A DNA stretch of 19,459 nt. Origin: Thiobacillus sp. UBA3361. GTDB lineage: Bacteria; Pseudomonadota; Gammaproteobacteria; Burkholderiales; Thiobacillaceae. Position numbers and translations under genes: made by a program. The notes beneath the pieces are model-generated. The model was not told where the DNA came from. It saw nothing but the letters and a program-made list of their open reading frames with translations, and made no database searches. Where the stretch lies: positions 1 through 19,459 of the forward strand of contig DEQR01000008.1 of assembly GCA_002360535.1 (NCBI GenBank). The letters are read 5' to 3'. Position 1 is the stretch's first letter; every line of letters begins with the position of its first letter. This document shows, in pieces, positions 1 to 7,140 of this stretch.

Positions 1-40
1 TCCACCACGTGGCCTACGTCCAGATCGTGTAGCCGCGACG
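1..40 (-). other. rpoD: In-frame continuation of rpoD region 2.3-2.4 with two stop codons
   Basis: Read on the minus strand in the rpoD frame, this stretch gives stop-RRGYTIWT-stop-ATWW. The canonical sigma-70 sequence after DKFE is YRRGYKFSTYATWW. Both conserved tyrosine positions read as stops (TAA and TAG), and K, F and S read as T, I and W, while the frame and flanking residues are kept. Measured against the likely original codons, most changes are transversions. This fits a low-quality contig end; a real pseudogene is the less likely alternative. Position-by-position matching to the family motif is what I see; the cause is inference. Confidence 0.75.
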
Positions 41-1588
41 TTATTCGAACTTGTCCACCGCCTTCATCAGGCCGATGTTGCCTTCCTGGATCAGGTCGAG
101 GAACTGCATACCGCGGTTGGTGTACTTCTTGGCGTTCGAGATCACCAGGCGCAGGTTGGCCTCGATCATCTCGCGCTTGGCGCGGCGTGCCTTGGCCTCG
201 CCGGTGGACATGCGCTTGTTGATGTCCTTCAACTCCTTGACCGGCAGGCCGGCGCGGTCCTGGGTCTCGCGCAGCTTGTTCTGGTGTTCGTTGATGTCGT
301 ACTGCACACGCACCAGGGCCTCGCTGTAGGCCTTGCCGGCTTCAATCTCGCCGGTCACCCATTCCAGGTTTCCTTCCTTGCCGGGGAAGGTCTTGATGAA
401 GTGGGCCCGCGGCATGCCGCATTTGTTCACGGCCAGGTCCATGATGGCGCGTTCGTGTGAACGGATCTCCTCCACCAAGGCGCGCACACCGTCGCACAGG
501 TTCTCCACCTGGCGGGCGGTGAAGCGGATGCCCATGATGTGGCCGGAAAGCTCTTCCTGGAGCTTCTGGTATTGCTTGCTGTCATGGCCGTACTTGCCGA
601 GGGCCGATTGCATTTTGGTGTGGCACTTGCTGATGGCGGCGAAGCGCTCCAGGCCGTCTGCCTTGAGCTGGGCCAGGTTGGCCGCGGTCATGCCGCCGCC
701 GCCCTCGTCGCTGTCGTCCTCGTCGTCTTCCGATTCGCTTTCCTCGGCGGAGGTGTCGGCCATTTCCAGGGCGATGTCCTCGCCCGCGCTGTCAACGAAG
801 CCATCGACCAGCTCGTCGATGCGCATCTCCTCTTTTTCGACCTTTTCCGCCAGCACCAGGATCTGGGCGATGGTCAGGGGGCAGGCGGAGATGGCCTGCA
901 CCATGTGCTTGAGGCCTTCTTCGATGCGCTTGGCGATCTCGATTTCGCCCTCGCGGGTGAGCAGTTCCACGGACCCCATCTCGCGCATGTACATGCGCAC
1001 CGGGTCGGTGGTACGGCCGAATTCGGCGTCCGCAGAGGACAGGGCCGCCTCGGCCTCCTCGACCGCGTCTTCGTCGGCCACTGGGGCGGGGGACTCGGAC
1101 ATGAGCAGCGATTCGCTGTCCGGCGCCTCGTCGCAGACCTGGATGCCCATGTCGTTGATCATGGCCACCACGCCCTCGATCTGGTCTGCGTCCAGCATGT
1201 CGTCCGGCAGGTGGTCGTTGATCTCGGCGTAGGTCAGGTAGCCCCTTTCCTTGCCCAGGACGATGAGGTTCTTCAGCCGGGTGCGGCGCGCCTCGGGGTC
1301 GCTCTTGCCATCATCCTTGCCCAGCAGTTGGTTGGCGATGGCCAATTGCGCCGCCTGTTTGGCGGAGGTGGGACGGCCGGGGCCACGTTTGCCCGGACCC
1401 CGTTTGGCGCGGGTCGCGGGCGCGGCAGGGGTTGCGGGGGCCGGCGCGACAACGGCCTTGACGTTCTTCAAGGCTTTCTCGGCGGCCGCGCCGATCTTTT
1501 TGGCCGGTGCCGCAGCGGGCGCGGGTTTCGCTGCCTTGCCTTGGGGTTTGCTGGGGGATTTGGCCGTCGCCTTTTTCTCGGTCGCCAT
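41..1588 (-). CDS. rpoD: RNA polymerase primary sigma factor RpoD (sigma-70), C-terminus missing
   Basis: Primary sigma factor that directs RNA polymerase to housekeeping promoters. Reading from the ATG at 1588 gives 515 residues. These are an Ala/Pro/Lys-rich N-terminus (about 1-75), region 1.1 (about 100-165, with GYLTYAEINDHLPDD), region 1.2 (about 194-227, DPVRMYMREMGSVELLTREG), a long non-conserved region with an acidic EESESEDDEDDSDEGGGG stretch, and region 2.1-2.3 ending in LIQEGNIGLMKAVDKFE. The in-frame GTG at 1636 is rejected as the start because it lies upstream of the expected transcription start of the TATAAT promoter. Regions 2.4, 3 and 4 are absent: a TAA follows DKFE, although homology continues in frame to the window edge. 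A primary sigma factor cannot work without regions 2.4-4, so an error or edge artefact is likelier than a real truncation. Last gene of the rpsU-yqeY-dnaG-rpoD cluster. Confidence 0.95.
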   Translation of the reverse strand: MATEKKATAKSPSKPQGKAAKPAPAAAPAKKIGAAAEKALKNVKAVVAPAPATPAAPATRAKRGPGKRGPGRPTSAKQAAQLAIANQLLGKDDGKSDPEARRTRLKNLIVLGKERGYLTYAEINDHLPDDMLDADQIEGVVAMINDMGIQVCDEAPDSESLLMSESPAPVADEDAVEEAEAALSSADAEFGRTTDPVRMYMREMGSVELLTREGEIEIAKRIEEGLKHMVQAISACPLTIAQILVLAEKVEKEEMRIDELVDGFVDSAGEDIALEMADTSAEESESEDDEDDSDEGGGGMTAANLAQLKADGLERFAAISKCHTKMQSALGKYGHDSKQYQKLQEELSGHIMGIRFTARQVENLCDGVRALVEEIRSHERAIMDLAVNKCGMPRAHFIKTFPGKEGNLEWVTGEIEAGKAYSEALVRVQYDINEHQNKLRETQDRAGLPVKELKDINKRMSTGEAKARRAKREMIEANLRLVISNAKKYTNRGMQFLDLIQEGNIGLMKAVDKFE

Positions 1589-1627
1589 GCTTGGGTCGCT
1601 TCCAGAGTGATCTGAAAAAAGTCGCAA

Positions 1628-1656
1628 ATTATACACAATGAGCGCGATCGTTTCAC
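1628..1656 (-). promoter_or_regulatory. Sigma70-type promoter for rpoD
   Basis: The minus strand has a perfect TATAAT at 1633-1628 and GTGAAA (4 of 6 to TTGACA) at 1656-1651, with a 17-bp spacer. The expected transcription start is near 1621, about 30 bases before the ATG at 1588 and downstream of the dnaG stop. rpoD can therefore be transcribed on its own as well as from upstream. Confidence 0.7.
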
Positions 1657-1685
1657 GCGCTCGACTCGATCCGTATGACCGCCGC

Positions 1686-3410
1686 CTAACTCAGAGGTTT
1701 CTTGATGCGCAAGGACGCCAACAGGGCGTCGCGTTCTTCCTGGCTCAGCTCGCTGGGCTTCTTGCCGCTCAGGCCGGCGGCGGTGGCACGTCCCGCCTGC
1801 TCCCGCACGGTGAGCAGGGCGCCGCGCATATCGGCTAGGGCGTCGTGGTCCTGGTCCCAGCGCATGATCTCCGAGGCGGCCCGCTCCAGGATGGGCTGCT
1901 GTTCGCTGCCCCGGAACATCTCGACCAGGTCGCGGGTGGACAGGCCATCGGAAAGTCCGCGCAGGTGTTCCATGAGGGTGTGCAGGATGGCGCCTTCCGG
2001 ATCGGTCGTCCGGGGCAGGTCGGCCAACTCCCGCGCCCGGCCCGGTTCGTGCAGGACTGCGCATAGCAGGGTGTGCCAGGGCGATAGCCGGGAGGTGCGC
2101 GGCGGACGGCCGGGCGCCCGGTCGCCGGTGCGCACCACCGGATAGCGGCGGCCGGTGGACAGTCCGCTCAACTCGGCGAGGCTCCGGCGCAGGGCGGCTG
2201 CAAGCAAAGGGGCCTGGCCGAGTTTGCCGATGTAGGGTTCAGCCAGCTTGGCCAGCCTGACCTTGCCTTCCTGGGAGCCGAGATCGGTTTTAGTCTTTAG
2301 TTCGGCGAGCAGGAATTCGGACAGGGGCATCGTCTGGCCGCACAGCTTGCGAAAGGCATCGGCACCCTGCTGGCGCACGAAGCTGTCCGGGTCCTCGCTC
2401 TCCGGCAGGAACAGGAAACCGGCGCGCTTGCCATCGGGCAACTGCGGCAGGGCGTTTTCCAGGGCGCGCCAGGCTGCGCGGCGGCCGGCGGCGTCGCCGT
2501 CGAAGGCGAAGATGATGTTGTCGGTCAATCGGAACAGCCGCCGCACCTGGTCAGCGGTGATCGCGGTACCCAGGGACGCCACGGCGTTATCGACACCGTG
2601 CTGGGCGAGCATCACCACGTCCATGTAGCCCTCCACCACCAGCACCTGGTCGGCCTTCTGGATGCCGCGCCGGTTCTCGGACAGTCCGTATAGCTCGCGG
2701 CCCTTGTGGAACAGCTCGGTTTCCGGGGAGTTCAGGTATTTCGGTTCACCGGCGTCGATGATCCGGCCACCGAAGGCGATTACCCGCCCCTGTTCGTTGC
2801 GGATGGGAAACATGATGCGGTCGCGGAATCGGTCGTAGCGCTTTCCGTCTCCGCTGATCACCAGGCCGGTCTGGTCCAGGGCGATGTCCTGGTAATCCGC
2901 CCAGACCCGCCGCAGGCCGTGCCAGTCGTCCGGTGCGTAACCCAGCAGGAAGCGGGCGGCGGTTTCGCCGGTCAGGCCGCGCTGTTTCAGGTACTCGACG
3001 GCGTGGCCGCTGGCCTTCAGTTGATCGCGATAGAACAGCGCCGCTTTCTCCAAGGTCTCCAGCGTGCGGTTGCGTGCCTGGCGCTCGGCGCCGTCCCGCT
3101 CCTCGTCCTGGCTTTCCGGCACCTGCATGCCTATGCGCTGGGCCAGTTCGCGCACGGCATCCGGGAAACTCATTCCCGTATGCTCCATCAGGAAGGTGAT
3201 GGCCGTACCGTGTGCGCCGCAGCCGAAGCAATGGTAGAACTGCTTGAGCGGGCTGACGGTGAAGGAGGGAGATTTTTCGCTGTGGAACGGGCAGCGGGCC
3301 TGGTAGTTGTTGGCTCCGGCCTTCTTCAGAGGCACGTAGCGTTCGATCACATCGACGATGTCGGTGCGGTCGAGCAGGGTTTGGATGAAGTCTTCGGGAA
3401 TCCTGGCCAT
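1686..3410 (-). CDS. dnaG: DNA primase DnaG
   Basis: Synthesises RNA primers at the replication fork, recruited by the replicative helicase DnaB. The 574 residues match the family length. The N-terminal CHC2 zinc-binding domain has ligands C40, H43, C60 and C63 (ARCPFHSEKSPSF and YHCFGCG). The RNA-polymerase-like basic region follows (YDRFRDRIMFPI, about 191-202). The Toprim domain has E259 in VVEGYMDVV and the DxD pair D303/D305 in FAFDGDAAG. The C-terminal part (about 430-574) is the less conserved helicase-interaction domain and ends LRIKKPLS. It lies 47 bases after yqeY and about 100 bases before rpoD in the macromolecular-synthesis operon. No strong Shine-Dalgarno stands before the ATG at 3410; the conserved MARIPEDFI start supports this choice. 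Confidence 0.97.
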   Translation of the reverse strand: MARIPEDFIQTLLDRTDIVDVIERYVPLKKAGANNYQARCPFHSEKSPSFTVSPLKQFYHCFGCGAHGTAITFLMEHTGMSFPDAVRELAQRIGMQVPESQDEERDGAERQARNRTLETLEKAALFYRDQLKASGHAVEYLKQRGLTGETAARFLLGYAPDDWHGLRRVWADYQDIALDQTGLVISGDGKRYDRFRDRIMFPIRNEQGRVIAFGGRIIDAGEPKYLNSPETELFHKGRELYGLSENRRGIQKADQVLVVEGYMDVVMLAQHGVDNAVASLGTAITADQVRRLFRLTDNIIFAFDGDAAGRRAAWRALENALPQLPDGKRAGFLFLPESEDPDSFVRQQGADAFRKLCGQTMPLSEFLLAELKTKTDLGSQEGKVRLAKLAEPYIGKLGQAPLLAAALRRSLAELSGLSTGRRYPVVRTGDRAPGRPPRTSRLSPWHTLLCAVLHEPGRARELADLPRTTDPEGAILHTLMEHLRGLSDGLSTRDLVEMFRGSEQQPILERAASEIMRWDQDHDALADMRGALLTVREQAGRATAAGLSGKKPSELSQEERDALLASLRIKKPLS

Positions 3411-3457
3411 ACCAGGATTGTAGGGGGATCCGGTGCCGGGCGGCGGGTGCCGGCCGA

Positions 3458-3901
3458 TCAGCCCAGGGCGGCCTTGACCAGCCCGGAGACGGCGCTCATG
3501 TCGGCCTTGCCGGCCAGCCTGGGCTTGAGCCAGGCCATCATCTTGCCCATGTCCTTTGCGCCGTTGGCGCCGGTTTCCGCTGCGGCCTGGCGGATCAGAT
3601 CGGCCACCTCGGCCTCGCTCATCTGTTCCGGCATGTAGGCGGACAGGACCTGGATCTCGAATTGCTCGGCATCCGCCAGGTCCTGGCGGCCGGCGGCCTG
3701 GTATTGGGCCACCGAGTCCTTGCGCTGTTTGATGAGCTTTTCCACCACGGCGGTGACCGCGGCGTCGTCCAGCTGGATACGCTCATCGACTTCCCGCTGC
3801 TTGACGGCGGCCAGCAGCAGGCGCACGGCGGACAGACGGGCGGTTTCCCGCGCGCGCAGGGCCGCCTTCATGTCCTCGTTGATGCGTTCCTTGAGGGGCA
3901 T
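3458..3901 (-). CDS. GatB/YqeY domain-containing protein
   Basis: A 147-residue stand-alone GatB/YqeY protein. It resembles the C-terminal tRNA-interacting part of GatB, the amidotransferase subunit, but has no catalytic domain; its cellular role is not settled. The start MPLKERINEDMKAALRARE and the central EFEIQVLSAYMPEQMSEAE-type segment (here preceded by DAEQ) are family hallmarks, followed by a Lys/Gly-rich MGKMMAWLKPRLAGKAD stretch. The open frame extends upstream to 4276 through rpsU on another frame, but that part has no family resemblance, so the ATG at 3901 is used. It begins 20 bases after the rpsU stop and precedes dnaG. The rpsU-yqeY-dnaG order is common in proteobacteria. No obvious Shine-Dalgarno precedes it, so translation may depend on coupling to rpsU. 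Confidence 0.9.
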   Translation of the reverse strand: MPLKERINEDMKAALRARETARLSAVRLLLAAVKQREVDERIQLDDAAVTAVVEKLIKQRKDSVAQYQAAGRQDLADAEQFEIQVLSAYMPEQMSEAEVADLIRQAAAETGANGAKDMGKMMAWLKPRLAGKADMSAVSGLVKAALG

Positions 3902-3921
3902 GGGAACTGAAGACCGGGGGA

Positions 3922-4134
3922 TCAGTACAGCTTGGGGGGCAGCTTCTGGCTGCGCAGGCGCTTGTGCTGGCGCTTCACGGCGGCGGCGAGCTTGCGCTTG
4001 CGTTCCTGGGTGGGTTTCTCGTAGAACTCGCGGGCGCGCAGTTCGGTCAGCAGACCGGTTTTCTCGATGGTGCGCTTGAAGCGGCGCATGGCCACCTCGA
4101 AGGGCTCGTTCTCTTTGACTCGTACGCTGGGCAT
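3922..4134 (-). CDS. rpsU: 30S ribosomal protein S21 (bS21)
   Basis: Small basic protein of the 30S subunit, involved in early base-pairing and initiation on mRNAs. The product is 70 residues, the usual size, starting MPSVRVKENEPFEVAMRRFK and ending KLPPKLY, with a Lys/Arg-rich middle (TQERKRKLAAAVKRQHKR). The ATG at 4134 is chosen over the TTG two codons upstream because AGGA at 4144-4141 sits 6 bases before it and because family members begin MPSVRV or MPSI. First gene of the macromolecular-synthesis operon, with its own promoter, and divergent from tsaD. Confidence 0.97.
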   Translation of the reverse strand: MPSVRVKENEPFEVAMRRFKRTIEKTGLLTELRAREFYEKPTQERKRKLAAAVKRQHKRLRSQKLPPKLY

Positions 4135-4166
4135 GGACAATCCTGGCCAGAAAAGTGAAAGACAGG

Positions 4167-4194
4167 ATTATATCCATGCGCGCGATGATTTCAA
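4167..4194 (-). promoter_or_regulatory. Sigma70-type promoter for the rpsU-yqeY-dnaG-rpoD operon
   Basis: The minus strand has TTGAAA at 4194-4189 (5 of 6 to consensus), a 16-bp spacer, and a perfect TATAAT at 4172-4167. The expected start is near 4160, giving a leader of about 25 bases before the rpsU ATG that includes the AGGA ribosome-binding site. It lies in the 98-bp gap shared with the divergent tsaD. Confidence 0.75.
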
Positions 4195-4232
4195 GGTAAG
4201 CTTGGCAAGAGCATCCGACGTTCCCCATCCCA

Positions 4233-5249
4233 ATGCTTGTCCTGGGCATCGAAACCTCCTGCGACGAAACCGGCATCGCCCTCTACGACACTGAGCGCGG
4301 CCTGTTGGCGCACGCCTTGCATTCCCAGGTGGCGATGCACGCGGAATACGGCGGCGTGGTGCCGGAGCTGGCCTCGCGCGACCACATCCGCCGCGCGCCG
4401 CGTCTGATCGGGAAGGCCTTGGCCGACGCTGGCCTGGAGATCGGGGCCGTCGGGGCGATCGCCTACACCCAGGGACCCGGTCTGGCCGGCGCCCTTCTTG
4501 CCGGGGCCAGTCTGGCCGCCGGGCTGGGCGTGGCCTTGAAGGTGCCGGTGCTGGGCGTGCACCATTTGGAAGGACATCTGCTCTCGCCCCTGCTGGCCGC
4601 GCCGCGCCCGGAGTTCCCCTTCGTTGCCCTGCTGGTCTCCGGCGGCCATACCCAATTGATGCGCGTCGATGGCGTGGGCCTTTACGAATTGCTGGGCGAG
4701 ACCCTGGACGACGCGGCCGGCGAGGCCTTCGACAAGACCGCCCAACTGCTCGGCCTGGGGTATCCGGGTGGCCCCCAGGTGGCACGGGCGGCGGAGACCG
4801 GCGACGCCTACCGGTACAAGCTGCCCCGGCCGATGCTCAACAGCGGCGATCTGGAGTTCAGCTTCTCCGGCCTCAAGACGGCGGTGCTCAACCTGGCGAA
4901 AAAGGAGGGTCCGGGTGCCACGGCGGACATCGCCGCCAGCTTCCAGGCGGCGGTGGTCGATGTGCTGGCCGGCAAGTGTCTGGCGGCCCTGACGCGCACG
5001 GGCATGGACCGGCTGGTGGTGGCGGGTGGGGTGGGGGCGAACCGGGCCTTGCGCGCGCGTCTGGACGCGGAGGCCGGCAGGCATGGCTTCACGGTGTTCT
5101 ATCCGCCCCTGGACCTGTGTACCGACAACGGCGCCATGATCGCCTATGCCGGGGCACTGCGGCTGACGGCCGGCGCGCCCAGCGACGGAGGTTTTTCGGT
5201 GCGGCCGCGCTGGGAGTTGGCGGAGCTGGAGGCGGTGCCGGTCAGTTGA
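4233..5249 (+). CDS. tsaD: tRNA N6-adenosine threonylcarbamoyltransferase TsaD
   Basis: Catalytic subunit that transfers the threonylcarbamoyl group to A37 of ANN-decoding tRNAs (t6A), acting with TsaB, TsaC and TsaE. The 338 residues match family length. ASKHA-fold features include MLVLGIETSCDETGIAL at the N-terminus, the HSQVAMHAEYGGVVPELASR block, the metal-binding HHLEGH motif (H111 and H115), LVSGGHTQL, and a C-terminal PPLDLCTDNGAMIAYAG block carrying the last metal-ligand aspartate. It is divergent from rpsU, as in many proteobacteria, and ends 15 bases from the convergent membrane-protein gene. No Shine-Dalgarno is visible before the ATG, but the start matches the conserved N-terminus exactly. 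Confidence 0.97.
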   Translation: MLVLGIETSCDETGIALYDTERGLLAHALHSQVAMHAEYGGVVPELASRDHIRRAPRLIGKALADAGLEIGAVGAIAYTQGPGLAGALLAGASLAAGLGVALKVPVLGVHHLEGHLLSPLLAAPRPEFPFVALLVSGGHTQLMRVDGVGLYELLGETLDDAAGEAFDKTAQLLGLGYPGGPQVARAAETGDAYRYKLPRPMLNSGDLEFSFSGLKTAVLNLAKKEGPGATADIAASFQAAVVDVLAGKCLAALTRTGMDRLVVAGGVGANRALRARLDAEAGRHGFTVFYPPLDLCTDNGAMIAYAGALRLTAGAPSDGGFSVRPRWELAELEAVPVS

Positions 5250-5264
5250 CGGGGCGGAGGTCGT

Positions 5265-6056
5265 TCACCAGCCCCGCCGGATGCCTTCCACCAGATGCTC
5301 CATCCCCAGCAGCCGCACGGCCTCCGCGGGGAAGATCAGCGCCAGCGACAGGGCCAGCACCAGCAGCAACAACACCAGATTGGAAAACACGCTCGTCGGG
5401 CGCAGCCAGCCCCAGTATCGCGCGGCCAGGAACAGGGCGTCCTTACGGTGTTCCTCCATCTTCAGCCAGTGGCGGATCAGGCTGACCGCCAGCCAGACGC
5501 CGTAGCCGCCGCCCAGCGAGGCCAGGACGATGCGGAACACGGTCATCATGTCCACCTGGCCCTCGGCCAGGCCCTTGTAGAAGAAGGACACCACGCCCAC
5601 CGCCACCGAGGCGGCGAAGGCCAGGGCGATGTTGATCACCATGCGCCGGCGTTCCCGGGCCAAGTCCTGCTGGCGCTTGATGAAGAAATCGTCGATCTCG
5701 GCCTTGAAGTACTCGGTCTTTTCCTTCACCAGGTCCGTGATCTCGCGGCGCATTACGGCGATGCGCTCGTCCAGCACCGAAGACAGCCGCTCGGCGGCGT
5801 AGTCCACCAGCTCGCGCACGTCATCCTTGGTGAACTGGCGCTGCTCGTGCAGTTCGAGGGATATCTTGTCCAGCTTGGCGTCTATCTCCGTGCTGGTGCC
5901 CTGCACCACCTCCCGCAGTTCGGCGCCGGCCGCCTTGACTCCCTCGCGCATGGCCTCGGACAGCCGCTCCCCGGCCCGGTCGATGGCCTTTTCAGACATC
6001 GTGGACAAGCTGTCCCGGGCGTAATCCATCTCCTTCTGAAACCAGGCCACGGTCAT
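5265..6056 (-). CDS. Uncharacterised coiled-coil protein with three predicted membrane segments
   Basis: I do not recognise a named family for this 263-residue product. Residues about 10-138 are charged and predicted to form long helices or a coiled coil (EKAIDRAGERLSEAMREG, ERLSSVLDERIAVMRREI), ending in a basic RQQDLARERRR. Three hydrophobic segments follow, at about 139-160, 173-193 and 224-243, with a short amphipathic tail. There is no cleavable signal peptide, so it is probably an inner-membrane protein with an N-terminal stalk; the topology is inferred. The start codon overlaps the plsY stop in an ATGA (6056-6053), so translation is coupled to plsY. This hints at a role near phospholipid synthesis or the membrane, but no more than that. 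It is convergent with tsaD. Confidence 0.8.
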   Translation of the reverse strand: MTVAWFQKEMDYARDSLSTMSEKAIDRAGERLSEAMREGVKAAGAELREVVQGTSTEIDAKLDKISLELHEQRQFTKDDVRELVDYAAERLSSVLDERIAVMRREITDLVKEKTEYFKAEIDDFFIKRQQDLARERRRMVINIALAFAASVAVGVVSFFYKGLAEGQVDMMTVFRIVLASLGGGYGVWLAVSLIRHWLKMEEHRKDALFLAARYWGWLRPTSVFSNLVLLLLVLALSLALIFPAEAVRLLGMEHLVEGIRRGW

Positions 6057-6658
6057 GTCCTTCTCTTGAAACCGCCTTCTTCACCGCTCAGCAACCGGAC
6101 GATGTTGGCGCGATGGCGCCAGAAGATGAGCACCGCCAGTCCGGCGATGGCGGCGGTGGCCACCAGGTCGTCACCCAGCAGCCAGGCATAGAGGGGCGAG
6201 AGCAGGGCGGCGGACAGGGCGGACAGGGAGGAGATGCGGCTGACGGCGAACATCACCAGCCAGGTGGCGGCGCCGGCCAGGCCCAGCCAGGGGTTCAGGC
6301 CGAGCAGGATGCCCAGGGCGGTGGCCACCCCTTTGCCGCCCTTGAAGCCGAAGAATACCGGGTACAGATGCCCCGCGATGGCAGCCACGCCGGCCATCGC
6401 CGGCAGGGAGTCAGGCAGGCCGTAATGCTGGGTGGCCCATCTGGCCAGCAGCACCGCGACCACGCCCTTGAGGGCGTCGCCCAGCAGAGTCAGGACCGCC
6501 ACGGCCTTCCTGCCGCTGCGCAGGACGTTAGTGGCCCCGGGATTGCCCGAGCCGTAACCGCGCGGATCGGGTAGATCGAAGGCCCGGCTCAGAATCACCG
6601 CGAAGGACAGCGAGCCGATCAGATAGGCCGCCAGCAAAACGAGCAGGGCTTCAGTCAT
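6053..6658 (-). CDS. plsY: Glycerol-3-phosphate acyltransferase PlsY
   Basis: Integral membrane enzyme that acylates sn-glycerol-3-phosphate at position 1 using acyl-phosphate made by PlsX, the first step of phospholipid synthesis. The 201 residues match the family. Visible conserved motifs are GSGNPGATNVLR (about 36-47), a central FGFKGGKGVATALG and the C-terminal WRHRANIVRLLSGEE, on a mostly hydrophobic multi-helix background starting MTEALLVLLAAYLIGSLSFA. It is divergent from folB across 37 bases and translationally coupled through ATGA to the downstream coiled-coil membrane protein. tsaD, plsY and folB are neighbours in many proteobacteria. Confidence 0.97.
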   Translation of the reverse strand: MTEALLVLLAAYLIGSLSFAVILSRAFDLPDPRGYGSGNPGATNVLRSGRKAVAVLTLLGDALKGVVAVLLARWATQHYGLPDSLPAMAGVAAIAGHLYPVFFGFKGGKGVATALGILLGLNPWLGLAGAATWLVMFAVSRISSLSALSAALLSPLYAWLLGDDLVATAAIAGLAVLIFWRHRANIVRLLSGEEGGFKRRT

Positions 6659-6695
6659 ATGCGAAAATGGCCAACTTTTTCATCGGCATCGGTGT

Positions 6696-7052
6696 ATGGA
6701 CATCCTTTTTCTGCGGGACTTCCGCCTGGAAATGATTATCGGCCTATACGAATGGGAGCGCAAAGCGCCCCAGCCGGTGCTCATCGATCTGGAGATCGGC
6801 CTCTACGACCACAAGGCGGGGCACACCGACGACGTGCGCGACACCATCGACTACGGCAAGGTGGCCGAGCGTATCCGCGAGTCGGTGGCCACACGCGAGA
6901 TTCATTTGGTGGAGACCCTGGGCGAGCACATCGCCGACATCGTGCGCAACGAGTTCGGCGCCCCCTGGGTGCGGGTCGCGGTGCGCAAGCTGGCCATCCT
7001 GCGCGGGGTGAAAGAGCTGGGCATCATCGTCGAGCGGGGTAGCCGTCTTTGA
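6696..7052 (+). CDS. folB: Dihydroneopterin aldolase FolB
   Basis: Folate biosynthesis enzyme that converts 7,8-dihydroneopterin to 6-hydroxymethyl-7,8-dihydropterin and glycolaldehyde. The 118 residues match the family. MDILFLRDFRLEMIIGLYEWER contains the conserved glutamate at about E21, TIDYGKVAERI is the usual central block, VETLGEHIADIV contributes the pterin-binding glutamate, and the catalytic lysine is probably K98 in VRVAVRKLAILRG. It is divergent from plsY with only 37 bases between the starts, so the promoters must overlap or lie inside the genes. The stop TGA is followed at once by a heptamer repeat array. Confidence 0.96.
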   Translation: MDILFLRDFRLEMIIGLYEWERKAPQPVLIDLEIGLYDHKAGHTDDVRDTIDYGKVAERIRESVATREIHLVETLGEHIADIVRNEFGAPWVRVAVRKLAILRGVKELGIIVERGSRL

Positions 7053-7053
7053 A

Positions 7054-7095
7054 GATGCAAGATGCAAGATGCAAGATGCAAGGTGCAAGACGCAA
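7054..7095. repeat. Tandem heptamer array, six units of GATGCAA type
   Basis: Six consecutive 7-bp units: four exact GATGCAA, then GGTGCAA and GACGCAA. The array begins one base after the folB stop. Degeneration at the right end suggests older units there. The unit is one base different from the reverse complement of the units in the second array at 7117-7140. Confidence 0.95.
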
Positions 7096-7116
7096 GGAAC
7101 ACAGTGACCACCTGCC

Positions 7117-7140
7117 TTGAATCTTGAATCTTGAATCTTG
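7117..7140. repeat. Tandem heptamer array, three and a half units of TTGAATC type, inverted to the first array
   Basis: Three exact TTGAATC units plus a partial TTG. The reverse complement, GATTCAA, differs from the GATGCAA unit of the first array at one position, so the arrays are inverted and could pair imperfectly (6 of 7 bases per unit) around a spacer of about 21 bases. The array runs into the first codons of the downstream permease gene. Confidence 0.95.

Noticed and set aside
539..1615. 358-residue plus-strand open frame opposite rpoD
   Set aside because: It mirrors the rpoD coding sequence and has a Gly/Arg-rich composition without any recognisable domain.
2706..3638. 310-residue plus-strand open frame opposite dnaG and yqeY
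   Set aside because: It crosses two well-identified genes on the other strand, and its product resembles no family.
3902..4276. N-terminal extension of yqeY across rpsU
   Set aside because: The extension is rpsU in another frame. The conserved YqeY N-terminus starts at MPLKER (3901).
7054..7140. CRISPR array
   Set aside because: Units are 7 bp with no spacers and there are no cas genes; this is a simple tandem repeat.
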